Source of the DNA: Porphyrobacter sp.
GTDB taxonomy: Bacteria > Pseudomonadota > Alphaproteobacteria > Sphingomonadales > Sphingomonadaceae
Assembly: GCA_018991295.1 (NCBI GenBank)
Contig: JAGKSZ010000023.1
Span: 1 to 23,072, forward strand
Length of the DNA: 23,072 nucleotides
Reading direction: 5' to 3'
The notes beneath the pieces were generated by a model. The model had not been told where the DNA came from and searched no databases. It was given only the letters and a program-made list of their open reading frames with translations. The first letter of the stretch is position 1; each line of letters begins with the position of its first letter. The position numbers were made by a program, and so were the translations under genes. Shown piece after piece: positions 14,571 to 23,072 of this stretch.

Positions 14571-15757
14571 GCGGCGGCGGCGATGAAAGCCATCTGAAGC
14601 CTGCCACGCGCATCGTGCGCGGGGGGCGGCGCCGCGAATGGACCGGGCCGGTGGTCAACCCGCCGGTGTGGCGCGCATCGACCCATCTTTACGATACCGA
14701 CGCCGACCGGCAGGCAGCGGGCGGCAATAATGCCGACGGGCAGTTCTTCTATGGCAGGCGCGGCGCGCCCACCCAATGGGCGCTGGCCGACGCGCTGACC
14801 GCGATCGAGCCGGGCGCTTACGGCACGGTGCTCTACCCCAGCGGCGTGGCGGCGATTGCAGGCGTGATGCTCGCCGTGCTCAAGCCCGGCGATCTCCTGC
14901 TGATGAGCGACAATGCCTATGACCCCACCCGCAGCATGGCCACCGGCCTGCTGGCGCGGATGGGCATTGCGACCGAGTTCTTCGATCCGGCCGATACAGA
15001 TGCCTATGCCGCGCTGCTCGATGAAGGGGCCAAGGCAGTGTGGCTGGAAGCGCCGGGCAGCCTCACCTTCGAGATGACCGATGTCCCGGTGCTCACCAGC
15101 CTTGCGCGCCAGCGCGGGGCGACCGTGATGATCGACAACACCTGGGCAAGCCCGCTGGGCTTTGCCGCGCTCGAACATGGCTGCGACATCGTGATGATGA
15201 GCCTGTCGAAGCACGTCGGCGGCCATTCCGATCTGATGATGGGCAGCGCGAGTGCGGGCAAGCGGTGGTATGCGGCGCTGCGCCGCGTGGGCCAGGAACT
15301 GGGGCAGGTGGTCTCGCCCGATGATGCCGCGCTCGCAGCCCGGGGCCTGCGCACCATGGGCGTGAGGCTGGAGGCACAGACCCGCAGCGCGCTGAGGGTG
15401 GCCGAATGGCTGGAAGCGCAGCCGCAGGTTGCCCGCGTGCTGTGCCCGCTGCTGCCCTCGCACCCCGGCCATGCGCTGTGGAAGCGCGATTTCACCGGGG
15501 GCTGCGGATTGTTTTCCTTCGTGCTGGCAAGCGATGATCCGGCCGCCTCGGCGCGGGTGGCGGACGCGCTGAGGCTGTTCGGGATCGGCTATAGCTGGGG
15601 CGGGTATGAAAGCCTTGCCCTGCCGATTGCCCCGCGCTCCTATCGCAGCGTGATGCCCTGCCCCACAGGCGGAGCGCCCGCGCTGCGCCTGTCGATCGGG
15701 CTGGAAGACCCGGAGGATCTGATCGCTGATCTGGCCGAAGCCTTGACGCAGGTATAG
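14567..15757 (+). CDS. metC: Cystathionine beta-lyase
   Basis: A 396-residue Cys/Met-metabolism PLP enzyme (fold type I). Lys215 in SLSKHVGGHSD is the PLP Schiff-base residue, and YPSGVAAIAG, SDNAYDPTR and MIDNTWASP are family landmarks. The N-terminal region and these motifs fit cystathionine beta-lyase, which splits cystathionine to homocysteine, pyruvate and ammonia in methionine synthesis. Related activities (cystathionine gamma-synthase, cysteine desulfhydrase) cannot be excluded by sequence alone. It overlaps the sseA stop by four bases and is followed after 55 bases by cobA, so it may be co-transcribed with the sulfate-reduction genes. Confidence 0.9.
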   Translation: MSGGGDESHLKPATRIVRGGRRREWTGPVVNPPVWRASTHLYDTDADRQAAGGNNADGQFFYGRRGAPTQWALADALTAIEPGAYGTVLYPSGVAAIAGVMLAVLKPGDLLLMSDNAYDPTRSMATGLLARMGIATEFFDPADTDAYAALLDEGAKAVWLEAPGSLTFEMTDVPVLTSLARQRGATVMIDNTWASPLGFAALEHGCDIVMMSLSKHVGGHSDLMMGSASAGKRWYAALRRVGQELGQVVSPDDAALAARGLRTMGVRLEAQTRSALRVAEWLEAQPQVARVLCPLLPSHPGHALWKRDFTGGCGLFSFVLASDDPAASARVADALRLFGIGYSWGGYESLALPIAPRSYRSVMPCPTGGAPALRLSIGLEDPEDLIADLAEALTQV

Positions 15758-15812
15758 CTGGGCTTCACCCCTGCCAATCCATTCTCGCTGGCGCCTGTTC
15801 GCGCGCTCGCCC

Positions 15813-16583
15813 ATGTGCGCTGTCATGCAAAAGAGTGGCACCATATTTCTTGTCGGCGCAGGGCCGGGTCCGGTGGACCTGTTGACCCTGCGCGCCGCCC
15901 GCCTCATTTCCGAGGCGCGGGTAATCGTTCATGACGGGCTGATCGGCCCCGATATTCTCGGCCTTGCGCGCAGCGATGCCCGCCTGATCTCGGTCGCCAA
16001 GCAGCGCGCCCGCCACACCCTGCCGCAGGAGGGCATCAACGCGCTTTTGATCCGTGAGGCGTTGCAGGGCCATGATGTGGTGCGGCTGAAGGGCGGCGAT
16101 CCCTTCATCTTCGGGCGCGGCGGCGAAGAAGCCGAAGCCGCACGCGCTGCGGGCGTTGCGGTCGAAGTCGTCCCCGGCATCAGCGCCGCGCAGGGCGCAG
16201 GCGCAGCGGCACAGATCGCGCTCACCCACCGCGATGCCTCCAGCATCGTCAGCTTTGTCGCCGGTCAATGCAAAGGCCTGTCGGAACAGAACTGGTCGGG
16301 CCTTGCCGGCAAGGGCCGCACGCTGGTGATCTACATGGGCGTCTCGACCGCCGCGCAGATTGCCGAAAAGCTGATGGCCGATGGCCTTGCCCCCGATATG
16401 CCCGTCGCCGTGATCGAGAACGCCGCACGCCCCGAAATGCGGGTGCTGCGGGGCTTGCTCGCCGCCCTGCCCGATCTGGTCGAGACCCATGCGGTCAAAA
16501 GCCCCGCGCTGATCGTGATTGGCGAGGTGACCGCGCGCGAAGATATCGCGGTGGCCGCTTTGGCAAAGGAAGCTGCCCAATGA
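15813..16583 (+). CDS. cobA: Uroporphyrinogen-III C-methyltransferase (siroheme synthesis)
   Basis: About 256 residues, a free-standing SUMT domain without the dehydrogenase/ferrochelatase part of CysG. VGAGPGPVDLLTLRAARLI at the N-terminus, RLKGGDPFIFGRGGEE and the C-terminal VIENAARPE are family signatures. It adds two methyl groups from S-adenosylmethionine to uroporphyrinogen III to give precorrin-2. Beside cysI its product is most likely used for siroheme. Two ATGs are possible, 15813 and 15825; neither has a clear ribosome binding site. The latter gives MQKSGTIFLVG, closer to the family. The oxidation and iron-insertion steps must be encoded elsewhere. Its stop overlaps the next start (ATGA). 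Confidence 0.92.
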   Translation: MCAVMQKSGTIFLVGAGPGPVDLLTLRAARLISEARVIVHDGLIGPDILGLARSDARLISVAKQRARHTLPQEGINALLIREALQGHDVVRLKGGDPFIFGRGGEEAEAARAAGVAVEVVPGISAAQGAGAAAQIALTHRDASSIVSFVAGQCKGLSEQNWSGLAGKGRTLVIYMGVSTAAQIAEKLMADGLAPDMPVAVIENAARPEMRVLRGLLAALPDLVETHAVKSPALIVIGEVTAREDIAVAALAKEAAQ

Positions 16584-16876
16584 AAATCCTCACCGGCAAT
16601 GATCTGCGCACCGGCGCGGTAACGTGGTGGGATGGCTCCAGCTGGTCGCTCCACGTCAATGATGCCGTGGACGTGGGTGAGGACGCAGAGGAAATCCTCG
16701 CCCGCGAAGTCGCCGCCCGCCGCGTCAACGTGCCCTATGCCATTGCGGCAACCCGCACCATCGACGGCGTGCGCCCCGCTCATATCAAGGACCGCATCCG
16801 CGCCCTTGGCCCCACGGTGCGCCCCGATCTGACGCTCAAGCCCCAAGACCCCCAAGCCATCGACTGGGTGATCTGA
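16580..16876 (+). CDS. DUF2849 protein of the sulfite-reductase operon
   Basis: 98 residues beginning MKILTGNDLRTGAVTWWDG and ending DPQAIDWVI. The TGNDLRTGAVTW start and the segment around EEILAREVAARRVNVPYAIA identify the DUF2849 family of alphaproteobacteria, found between the siroheme methyltransferase and CysI genes. Its biochemical role is not established; operon position suggests help with sulfite reduction, perhaps cofactor or electron handling. The ATG at 16580 overlaps the cobA stop, and cysI starts one base after this gene's stop, so translation is probably coupled along all three. No membrane segment or metal motif is visible. Confidence 0.85.
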   Translation: MKILTGNDLRTGAVTWWDGSSWSLHVNDAVDVGEDAEEILAREVAARRVNVPYAIAATRTIDGVRPAHIKDRIRALGPTVRPDLTLKPQDPQAIDWVI

Positions 16877-16877
16877 C

Positions 16878-18552
<1,675 letters not shown>

Positions 18553-18560
<8 letters not shown>

Positions 18561-18690
18561 GCTGTTTCACCCCTCCCGCGCGCGGGAGGGGCAGCGAGAC
18601 TTGGTCGCAAAGCGGCCTTGTCGCAGCGGGGTGGGCCTGCGCTGCCTTTCCCACCCCCAACCCCACCCGCAAGCGGGAGAGGAGTCATGA
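18553..18690 (+). other. 45-codon ORF bridging cysI and the DUF934 gene
   Basis: An ORF from ATG 18553 to TGA 18690 starts inside the last codons of cysI and ends in an ATGA overlap with the DUF934 start. It begins MVELFHPSRAREG and then translates palindromic repeat DNA, giving an Arg/Pro-rich product unlikely to fold. It could keep ribosomes moving from cysI to DUF934. It could also be the relic of an older DUF934 start separated from its gene by the repeat. There is no evidence that the peptide is used. Confidence 0.25.
18570..18684 (+). repeat. Palindromic repeat element between cysI and DUF934
   Basis: The element opens with a perfect 22-bp palindrome (18570-18591, CCCCTCCCGCG and its complement). 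A GGGGTGGG/CCCACCCC stem follows (18628-18635 with 18650-18657), then a small CCCGC/GCGGG hairpin (18666-18677). It resembles compound intergenic repeats of sphingomonad genomes. Its last bases (GGGAGAGGAG) also supply the ribosome binding region of the DUF934 gene. Confidence 0.7.
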
Positions 18691-19142
18691 GCCAGAACCT
18701 CGGCACTTCGCCCGACGAGGTGCAGTTCCGCTTCCGCGATGACGAACCGGTCGATCACGGCACGGTGACGGTCGATTCCGCGCTTGAACAGACCAACGCC
18801 GCCGCCGTGCGGATCGAGCCGGGCGATGATGCGAGGGCCTTGCTGCCCTTCCTTGATCGCCTCGCGCTGATCGAAGTCAACTTCCCCGGCTTTGGCGACG
18901 GGCGCGGCTATTCCGCCGCCCGCATCCTGCGCGAGGCAGGCTATGCCGGCGAGCTGCGCGCGGTCGGCGATGTGCTGATCGACCAGCTTTCGCACATGCG
19001 CCGCTGCGGTTTCGACAGCTTCGCCCCCGACAAGCGCCTCGACGAGGAGGACGCCGCGCGCGCCTTCGCGACGTGGGAGAATGTCTACCAGCGCGCGGCA
19101 GATGCCCGCCGCACGATCCCGGAGAAGCGCCATGAAGCCTGA
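18687..19142 (+). CDS. DUF934 protein (sulfite-reductase-associated)
   Basis: 151 residues. LALIEVNFPGFGDGRGYSAA at about 55-74, RILREAGYAGELRAVGDVLIDQ and the segment MRRCGFDSF are characteristic of the DUF934 family, which lies between cysI and cysH in many proteobacteria. It is a small cytoplasmic protein whose role in sulfite reduction is inferred from this constant company; no reaction is established. The ATG at 18687 is chosen over an in-frame TTG at 18618, because upstream codons are repeat DNA and a GGAG lies just before it, rather close. Its end overlaps the cysH start by 11 bases, so the two are coupled. Confidence 0.88.
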   Translation: MSQNLGTSPDEVQFRFRDDEPVDHGTVTVDSALEQTNAAAVRIEPGDDARALLPFLDRLALIEVNFPGFGDGRGYSAARILREAGYAGELRAVGDVLIDQLSHMRRCGFDSFAPDKRLDEEDAARAFATWENVYQRAADARRTIPEKRHEA

Positions 19143-19908
19143 ACTCGGCCTCGCCCATGAGGGGCACACCCGCGACACGCTCGACCTCGCCCCGCGCTTT
19201 ACCGAGCATGATGCGGTGCGGCTGAATCGCATGTTCCGCGGCAGCTCGACGCAGGAAATGCTGGAAGCGGTGATCCGCGACAATCTGGCGGGCGATCTCA
19301 CAGTGGTCTCCAGCTTCGGCGCGGAGAGCGCGGTGCTGCTGCATCTGGTCGCCAGCGTTGATCCCAAAGTGCCGGTGCTGTTCCTCGACACCGGCAAGCA
19401 CTTCCCCGAAACGCTGGCCTATCGCGATGAACTGGTGGCGCGGCTCGGTCTCAATCTGGTGGTGCTGACCCCCGACGCTGACGACCTCAACAAGCGGGAC
19501 GAAACGGGCCTCAGATGGTCCTATGATCCCGATGGCTGCTGCGAGATCCGCAAGGTGCGACCGCTGGAAAAGGCGCTGGCGGGGTATGATGCAAGCTTCA
19601 CGGGGCGCAAGGCGTTTCAGGCCAAGACCCGCGCCAATCTGCCGCGCTTCGAAGTGGATACTTCGGACGCGCAGGGCCGCCTCAAGATCAACCCGCTGAT
19701 CGATTGGGACGCGGGCCAGATCGAAGGCTATTTCATCCAGCATGACCTGCCGCGCCACCCGCTGATTGCAGCTGGATACCCCTCGATCGGCTGCTCGCCC
19801 TGCACCTCGCAGGTCGCGCCGGGTGAAGACCCGCGCTCAGGCCGGTGGAAGGGTTGGGACAAGACCGAATGCGGCATCCACAAGCCGGGTGAGGAACCGT
19901 TTTTGTGA
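19132..19908 (+). CDS. cysH: Adenylyl-sulfate (APS) reductase, CysH family
   Basis: A 258-residue reductase that turns adenylyl sulfate into sulfite. Cys136-Cys137 (DGCCEIRK) and Cys221/Cys224 (GCSPC) form the CC...CxxC set that binds a [4Fe-4S] cluster. This marks the APS-using type rather than the cluster-free PAPS reductase of E. coli. Cys247 in KTECGIH is the catalytic thiol that takes the sulfite group before thioredoxin releases it. SSFGAESAVLLHL is the nucleotide-binding loop. The start at 19132 has GGAGAAG upstream and lies within the DUF934 gene end. With cysI, its product sulfite is reduced on to sulfide. Sulfate activation genes (cysDN) are not in the window. Confidence 0.93.
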   Translation: MKPELGLAHEGHTRDTLDLAPRFTEHDAVRLNRMFRGSSTQEMLEAVIRDNLAGDLTVVSSFGAESAVLLHLVASVDPKVPVLFLDTGKHFPETLAYRDELVARLGLNLVVLTPDADDLNKRDETGLRWSYDPDGCCEIRKVRPLEKALAGYDASFTGRKAFQAKTRANLPRFEVDTSDAQGRLKINPLIDWDAGQIEGYFIQHDLPRHPLIAAGYPSIGCSPCTSQVAPGEDPRSGRWKGWDKTECGIHKPGEEPFL

Positions 19909-19986
19909 TGGCGTTGCGGCGCGATTAGGCTTGCTTTCCTACCTGCCCACGGCATGATCTGCCCCAGTATTCATGCGGGGGCGGAC

Positions 19987-20607
19987 ATGAACTGGGTTGA
20001 TGACATCAAGAAAACGAAAATCAGGGACTTGGAGGTATTCTCCAAGACAGGCACTGTCACCAAGGTCGATACACGAACGTCAACATCCGTAAGCGGAAAC
20101 AGCACATTTGTATCGTCATCCACGACACATATGACTGATTTTCTGATTGAAACTGGCCCAAACAAGGAAATTTCGGTTCAGGCGAGCGCCAATATCGTTG
20201 CCCGCGAAGGGCACGTTCTGACGGTTTTCTATCTCTGCCGTGCTGGCACGGATCGCGGAAACAGCATCGCCTACTTTAACCACAACACCGAAAGACTGGT
20301 GTTCGATTACACAGTCAGTGGGTCAGCCGATGGGCATTATCGCCCCGACCTGAATGGCGGCGGGGTAGTCGTCGAAGGATGTCTGGCGCTGATAATTGCT
20401 CTCGTCGCGACAGCCATGGGCGTGGGTGCAATTGGCTGGGTGCTGGGGGTGCTGACGCCAATCGTGCTGTTCGGCATGATATTCGCCGTAGCATTGGTGA
20501 TGCTACGCAAATATGCGTTTCAGGGGCCGCGAAAGCGCGTGGACCACATCAGGCAACTGGTCGAAGTCGAACTTGCGATTGCAAAGGCGAAGCAGACGGG
20601 ACGCTGA
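19987..20607 (+). CDS. Orphan membrane protein with lower GC, unknown function
   Basis: 206 residues if translation starts at ATG 19987 (MNWVDDIKKTKIRDLEVFSK); an in-frame ATG at 19954 would add 11 residues. The N-terminal 110 residues are polar and rich in Ser/Thr (SVSGNSTFVSSSTTH), with a beta-strand-like pattern. About 50 hydrophobic residues follow, enough for two membrane helices, then a basic cytoplasmic-looking tail (KRVDHIRQLVEVELAIAKAK). I know no family. Bases 20041-20220 are about half G+C by hand count, against about two thirds in nearby cysH, which suggests recent arrival. It sits alone between cysH and the convergent epimerase gene. Confidence 0.7.
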   Translation: MNWVDDIKKTKIRDLEVFSKTGTVTKVDTRTSTSVSGNSTFVSSSTTHMTDFLIETGPNKEISVQASANIVAREGHVLTVFYLCRAGTDRGNSIAYFNHNTERLVFDYTVSGSADGHYRPDLNGGGVVVEGCLALIIALVATAMGVGAIGWVLGVLTPIVLFGMIFAVALVMLRKYAFQGPRKRVDHIRQLVEVELAIAKAKQTGR

Positions 20608-20637
20608 TCCTTTCTCGCTCTGAGCCCGGCGTGCCGT

Positions 20638-21555
20638 TCAAACCCACCCCTCGCGCTTGTACCATTCGGCGGTCGCCTTCAGCCCTTCCTCGCCGCCGAT
20701 CTTCGGCTGCCACAGGCCCGGCGGGGGCTTGCGGTCGAAGCGGGCGACCCAGTTGGGGTGGCACATATAGCCCACCCGGTCGGCGGTGAGTTTCGCCCGG
20801 TCGCCCCGCGCCAAGCGGTCGGCGGCGGCGGCGGCTTCGAGCACGGCGCGGGGCAGGTGCGGGGCGAACACCACAGGCCGCCCCATCGCACGGCCGATGG
20901 CGGCAGCCAGTTCCTTGTGGCTCCACCCGCCTTCGCGGCCATCGTCGGGTTCGTAAACCTGCTTCTTCGTCGCCGCCGCGTTGCTGGCCGCCAATGCGAC
21001 CAGCAGCCCCGCCAGATCATCGGCGTGGATGATCGAAGTCGCGCCCCCCGGCGGCAGCGGCACCACGCCCCATTTTGCGGCGCGAAACAGATCGAGCATG
21101 TCGATATCGCGGGGGCCGTAAACGGCAGGCGGGCGCACCGTCGTCCAGTCCAGCCCCGATGCCTCAACCAGCGCCTCGGCCTTGGCCTTGGACGCGCCAT
21201 AGCGCGACAGTTCCGGCTTGCGGGCGGAGAGCGAGGAGACGAACACCAGCCGCGCCGCCCCCGCCGCCTGCATCGCGGCCAGCACATTGGCGGTGCCGGT
21301 GACGTTGGCAATGTCGAATTCGGCAGGGTCAGGCGTGTTGGGGAGCCCCGCCACATGCCCCACCGCATCCGCCCCCGCCACCAGCGCAGCGAGCGCCGCA
21401 GTATCGCCCAGATCACCGCGCACCCATTCCACGCCTGCGCGCTCGGGCTGTTCGCGGCGCGCAAGGGCGCGGACCTTATGGCCCTGCGCCAAGGCTTCGT
21501 TCAGCACCGCAGAGCCGACAAAACCGGTCGCGCCGGTTATCGCCAAAAGGCTCAC
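20638..21555 (-). CDS. NAD(P)-dependent epimerase/dehydratase (extended SDR family)
   Basis: 305 residues of an atypical extended short-chain dehydrogenase. GATGFVGSAV at 8-17 is the nucleotide-binding glycine motif, and YGASKAKAE carries the catalytic Tyr-x3-Lys. RPPAVYGPRD and the D-rich segment around IIHADDLAG are extended-SDR landmarks. The substrate cannot be read from the sequence; sugar nucleotides, and a role like the NDUFA9-type subfamily, are both possible. The start is GTG at 21555, overlapping the proB stop as GTGA, so it is the third gene of the obgE-proB operon and is probably coupled to proB. Confidence 0.88.
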   Translation of the reverse strand: MSLLAITGATGFVGSAVLNEALAQGHKVRALARREQPERAGVEWVRGDLGDTAALAALVAGADAVGHVAGLPNTPDPAEFDIANVTGTANVLAAMQAAGAARLVFVSSLSARKPELSRYGASKAKAEALVEASGLDWTTVRPPAVYGPRDIDMLDLFRAAKWGVVPLPPGGATSIIHADDLAGLLVALAASNAAATKKQVYEPDDGREGGWSHKELAAAIGRAMGRPVVFAPHLPRAVLEAAAAADRLARGDRAKLTADRVGYMCHPNWVARFDRKPPPGLWQPKIGGEEGLKATAEWYKREGWV

Positions 21556-22670
21556 AGCAGCACCATATGATCGCGGTGGATCACGCAGGAGCGCGGGGCA
21601 TAGCCCAGCCGTTCGGCCTGATCCTCGGCGCGGCGCCCTGCGATCAGCTGCATTTCGGCGGCGTCATATTCCGCAAGGCCCTGCGCCAGCCGCTCACCCT
21701 TAAGGCTCAGCACGCTGACCAGATCGCCGCGCCGGAAGGTGCCCGATACGCCCACAACGCCTGCCGCCAGCAGGCTCGCTCCGCCGCGCAGCGCCTCGGC
21801 GCAGCCCTTGTCCACCCGCAATTCGCCCGCAGGGGCCAGCCGTCCGCCCAGCCACGCCTTGCGCGCACTGTCTGCGCGCACCGGGAGGAACAGCGTCCCT
21901 GTCCCTTTCGCCAAGGCGTGCGCAATCGGCGCATCGTGGGTGCCATTGAGGATGCCAAGCGCAATCCCGGCCCGCGTTGCAATCTGCGCGGCTTGCAGCT
22001 TGGAGACCATCCCGCCCGAGCCCAGCCCTGAGGATGATGCCCCGCTCGCCATCGCCATGATTTCGGGCGTCACGGCGTCCACCACCGGGATCAGCGCCGC
22101 GCCTGCCTCTCGCGGGTCGCGGTCGTAAAGGCCGTCCACATCTGATAGCAGCAGCACCACATCGGCATTGGCCGCCTGCGCGACGCGGGCGGCCAGCCGG
22201 TCATTATCGCCGAAGCGGATTTCCTCGGTGGCGACAGAATCGTTTTCGTTGATGACCGGGATCACGCCTGCCTCCAGCAGCCGGTCCAATGTGGCAGCAG
22301 CGTTCAGATAGCGCCGCCGGTCTTCAAGATCGCCCAGTGTCAGCAGCATTTGTGCAGCGGTAATGGCGTGCTGGCCAAGCGCACGGCTCCACAGGTCCGC
22401 CAGCGCAATCTGCCCGACCGCTGCTGCTGCCTGCGCATCGGCAAGGCTCCCGCGACCACCCTTGGGCAAGGCCAGCCGCGCCGCGCCCAGCGCAATCGCG
22501 CCCGAGCTGACCACGATCACCTGCGCGCCGCTGCGCTGCAAACTGGCCAGATCGCCCGCCATTTGCGTCAGCCACGCCTCCCGCGCCTGCCCGCCACCAA
22601 CCAGCAGCGCCGATCCGATCTTCACCACAATCCGCCGGGCGGAGGTAATGTCAGCAAGCCGTGTCAGCAT
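21552..22670 (-). CDS. proB: Glutamate 5-kinase
   Basis: 372 residues, the normal length. The amino-acid kinase domain starts RRIVVKIGSALLV and contains SSGAIALG, INENDSV with FGDNDRLAARVA, LSDVDGLYDRDP and GSGGMVSKLQAA. A C-terminal PUA domain spans about 275-365. The enzyme phosphorylates glutamate, the first and usually proline-inhibited step of proline synthesis; proA is not in the window. I chose the ATG at 22670 because it gives the canonical N-terminus and lies just past the obgE stop. The longer in-frame extension upstream overlaps obgE and has no kinase similarity. Confidence 0.95.
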   Translation of the reverse strand: MLTRLADITSARRIVVKIGSALLVGGGQAREAWLTQMAGDLASLQRSGAQVIVVSSGAIALGAARLALPKGGRGSLADAQAAAAVGQIALADLWSRALGQHAITAAQMLLTLGDLEDRRRYLNAAATLDRLLEAGVIPVINENDSVATEEIRFGDNDRLAARVAQAANADVVLLLSDVDGLYDRDPREAGAALIPVVDAVTPEIMAMASGASSSGLGSGGMVSKLQAAQIATRAGIALGILNGTHDAPIAHALAKGTGTLFLPVRADSARKAWLGGRLAPAGELRVDKGCAEALRGGASLLAAGVVGVSGTFRRGDLVSVLSLKGERLAQGLAEYDAAEMQLIAGRRAEDQAERLGYAPRSCVIHRDHMVLL

Positions 22671-22677
22671 GGCCGGG

Positions 22678-23072
22678 TTAGAGGGGCGACCAGGCCGGCG
22701 CGTCGTTATCGTCCTCGACCTCCACCGCCTTGGTCTCGGTCGCGGTACGATCCGGCAGGTAGGCGAGCACCGCGTCGAGCAGTTCGGGTATGCCCGCACC
22801 CGTCGCGCCCGACACCGCAAACACCTTGTCCGCGCCCGCTTCCAGCAGCTCTGCGCGGTAGGCCTCCACCAGTTCGGCATCGGCAAGGTCGAGCTTGTTC
22901 AGCACCACCAGCCGGGGCTTTTCATCAAGGCGCGTGTGTTCCTTGTCGCCGTATGCGGCCAGTTCCTCCTCGACGATGCGCATCGCCTCGGCAGGGTCGG
23001 CATCCTTGGTGCCGGTAATGTCGATGAGGTGGATCAGCACCCGGCAACGCTCGATATGGCCAAGGAAGCGGT
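22678..23072 (-). CDS. obgE: GTPase Obg, C-terminal part (runs off the window)
   Basis: The last 131 or so codons of the Obg/CgtA GTPase. RFLGHIERC lies between the switch region and the G4 motif, LNKLD is the G4 guanine-specificity motif, and SGATGAG corresponds to G5. The tail ends in an acidic stretch (EVEDDNDAPAWSPL), as in many Obg proteins. Obg is an essential ribosome-associated GTPase linked to 50S maturation and the stringent response. Its stop lies seven bases before the proB start, and obgE-proB is a common alphaproteobacterial pairing. The N-terminal Obg fold and the P-loop lie beyond the window. Confidence 0.93.
   Translation of the reverse strand, partial: RFLGHIERCRVLIHLIDITGTKDADPAEAMRIVEEELAAYGDKEHTRLDEKPRLVVLNKLDLADAELVEAYRAELLEAGADKVFAVSGATGAGIPELLDAVLAYLPDRTATETKAVEVEDDNDAPAWSPL

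Noticed and set aside
15209..15219. GTCGAAGCACGT inside metC as another copy of the interspersed repeat
   Set aside because: Only a few bases match the core, and they encode the conserved SKH of the PLP site.
22671..22886. Upstream extension of the proB frame
   Set aside because: It overlaps the end of obgE in another frame and has no kinase similarity; the ATG at 22670 gives the canonical start.

Overview
The window reads as chromosomal DNA from a GC-rich alphaproteobacterium, most likely a sphingomonad (Sphingomonadales / Erythrobacteraceae-like). The evidence is the codon use, the gene families (non-discriminating AspRS, DUF2849-CysI-DUF934-CysH sulfur cluster, LplT-like MFS beside pgsA) and an interspersed hairpin repeat with the core CTTCGACAAGCTCAG that is common in this group. 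Almost everything is housekeeping. There is no phage, transposase, CRISPR array or tRNA/rRNA gene that I can see, and no stretch over 300 bases lacks a gene.

Layout. 1-2021 (minus): start of acpP, then aspS with a near-consensus promoter. 2208-4444 (plus): ribonuclease D, a pair of inverted interspersed repeats, and oxyR. 4455-5474 (minus): a small membrane protein and pgsA, divergent from an LplT-like transporter (5615-6922). 6934-8954: a 63-residue membrane protein (minus) and a ThDP-dependent, acetolactate-synthase-like enzyme (plus). 9093-12304: an EVE-domain protein (minus), a GGDEF-EAL-PilZ cyclic-di-GMP protein (plus) and queF (minus). 12456-13652: a proline-rich single-pass membrane protein. 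13713-19908 (plus): a sulfur-metabolism run, sseA-metC (4-base overlap), then cobA-DUF2849-cysI-DUF934-cysH, mostly with overlapping or abutting ends. Together these make siroheme, reduce APS to sulfite and sulfite to sulfide, and handle cystathionine and mercaptopyruvate. 19987-20607: an orphan membrane protein of lower GC. 20638-23072 (minus): obgE (partial), proB and an SDR epimerase in one tight operon.

The most interesting signal is a repeated two-part element. Two 16-bp parS centromere sites (9073-9088 and 11692-11707) lie in two convergent intergenic gaps about 2.6 kb apart. Each is followed, on the side away from the other site, by a tandem array with an exact 11-bp period (core GGGGTCTG). 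The two arrays sit at matching distances from their parS centres, to within 1 bp, in mirror orientation. The G-rich strand of each fits the G-quadruplex consensus. I know of no described parS-associated 11-bp iteron, and this is my main candidate for an undescribed system. It also suggests that the window is near the replication origin.

A second theme is palindromic repeats that have entered or altered genes: one is translated in frame inside cysI, and one separates cysI from DUF934 while leaving a 45-codon ORF joined to both neighbours by start/stop overlaps.
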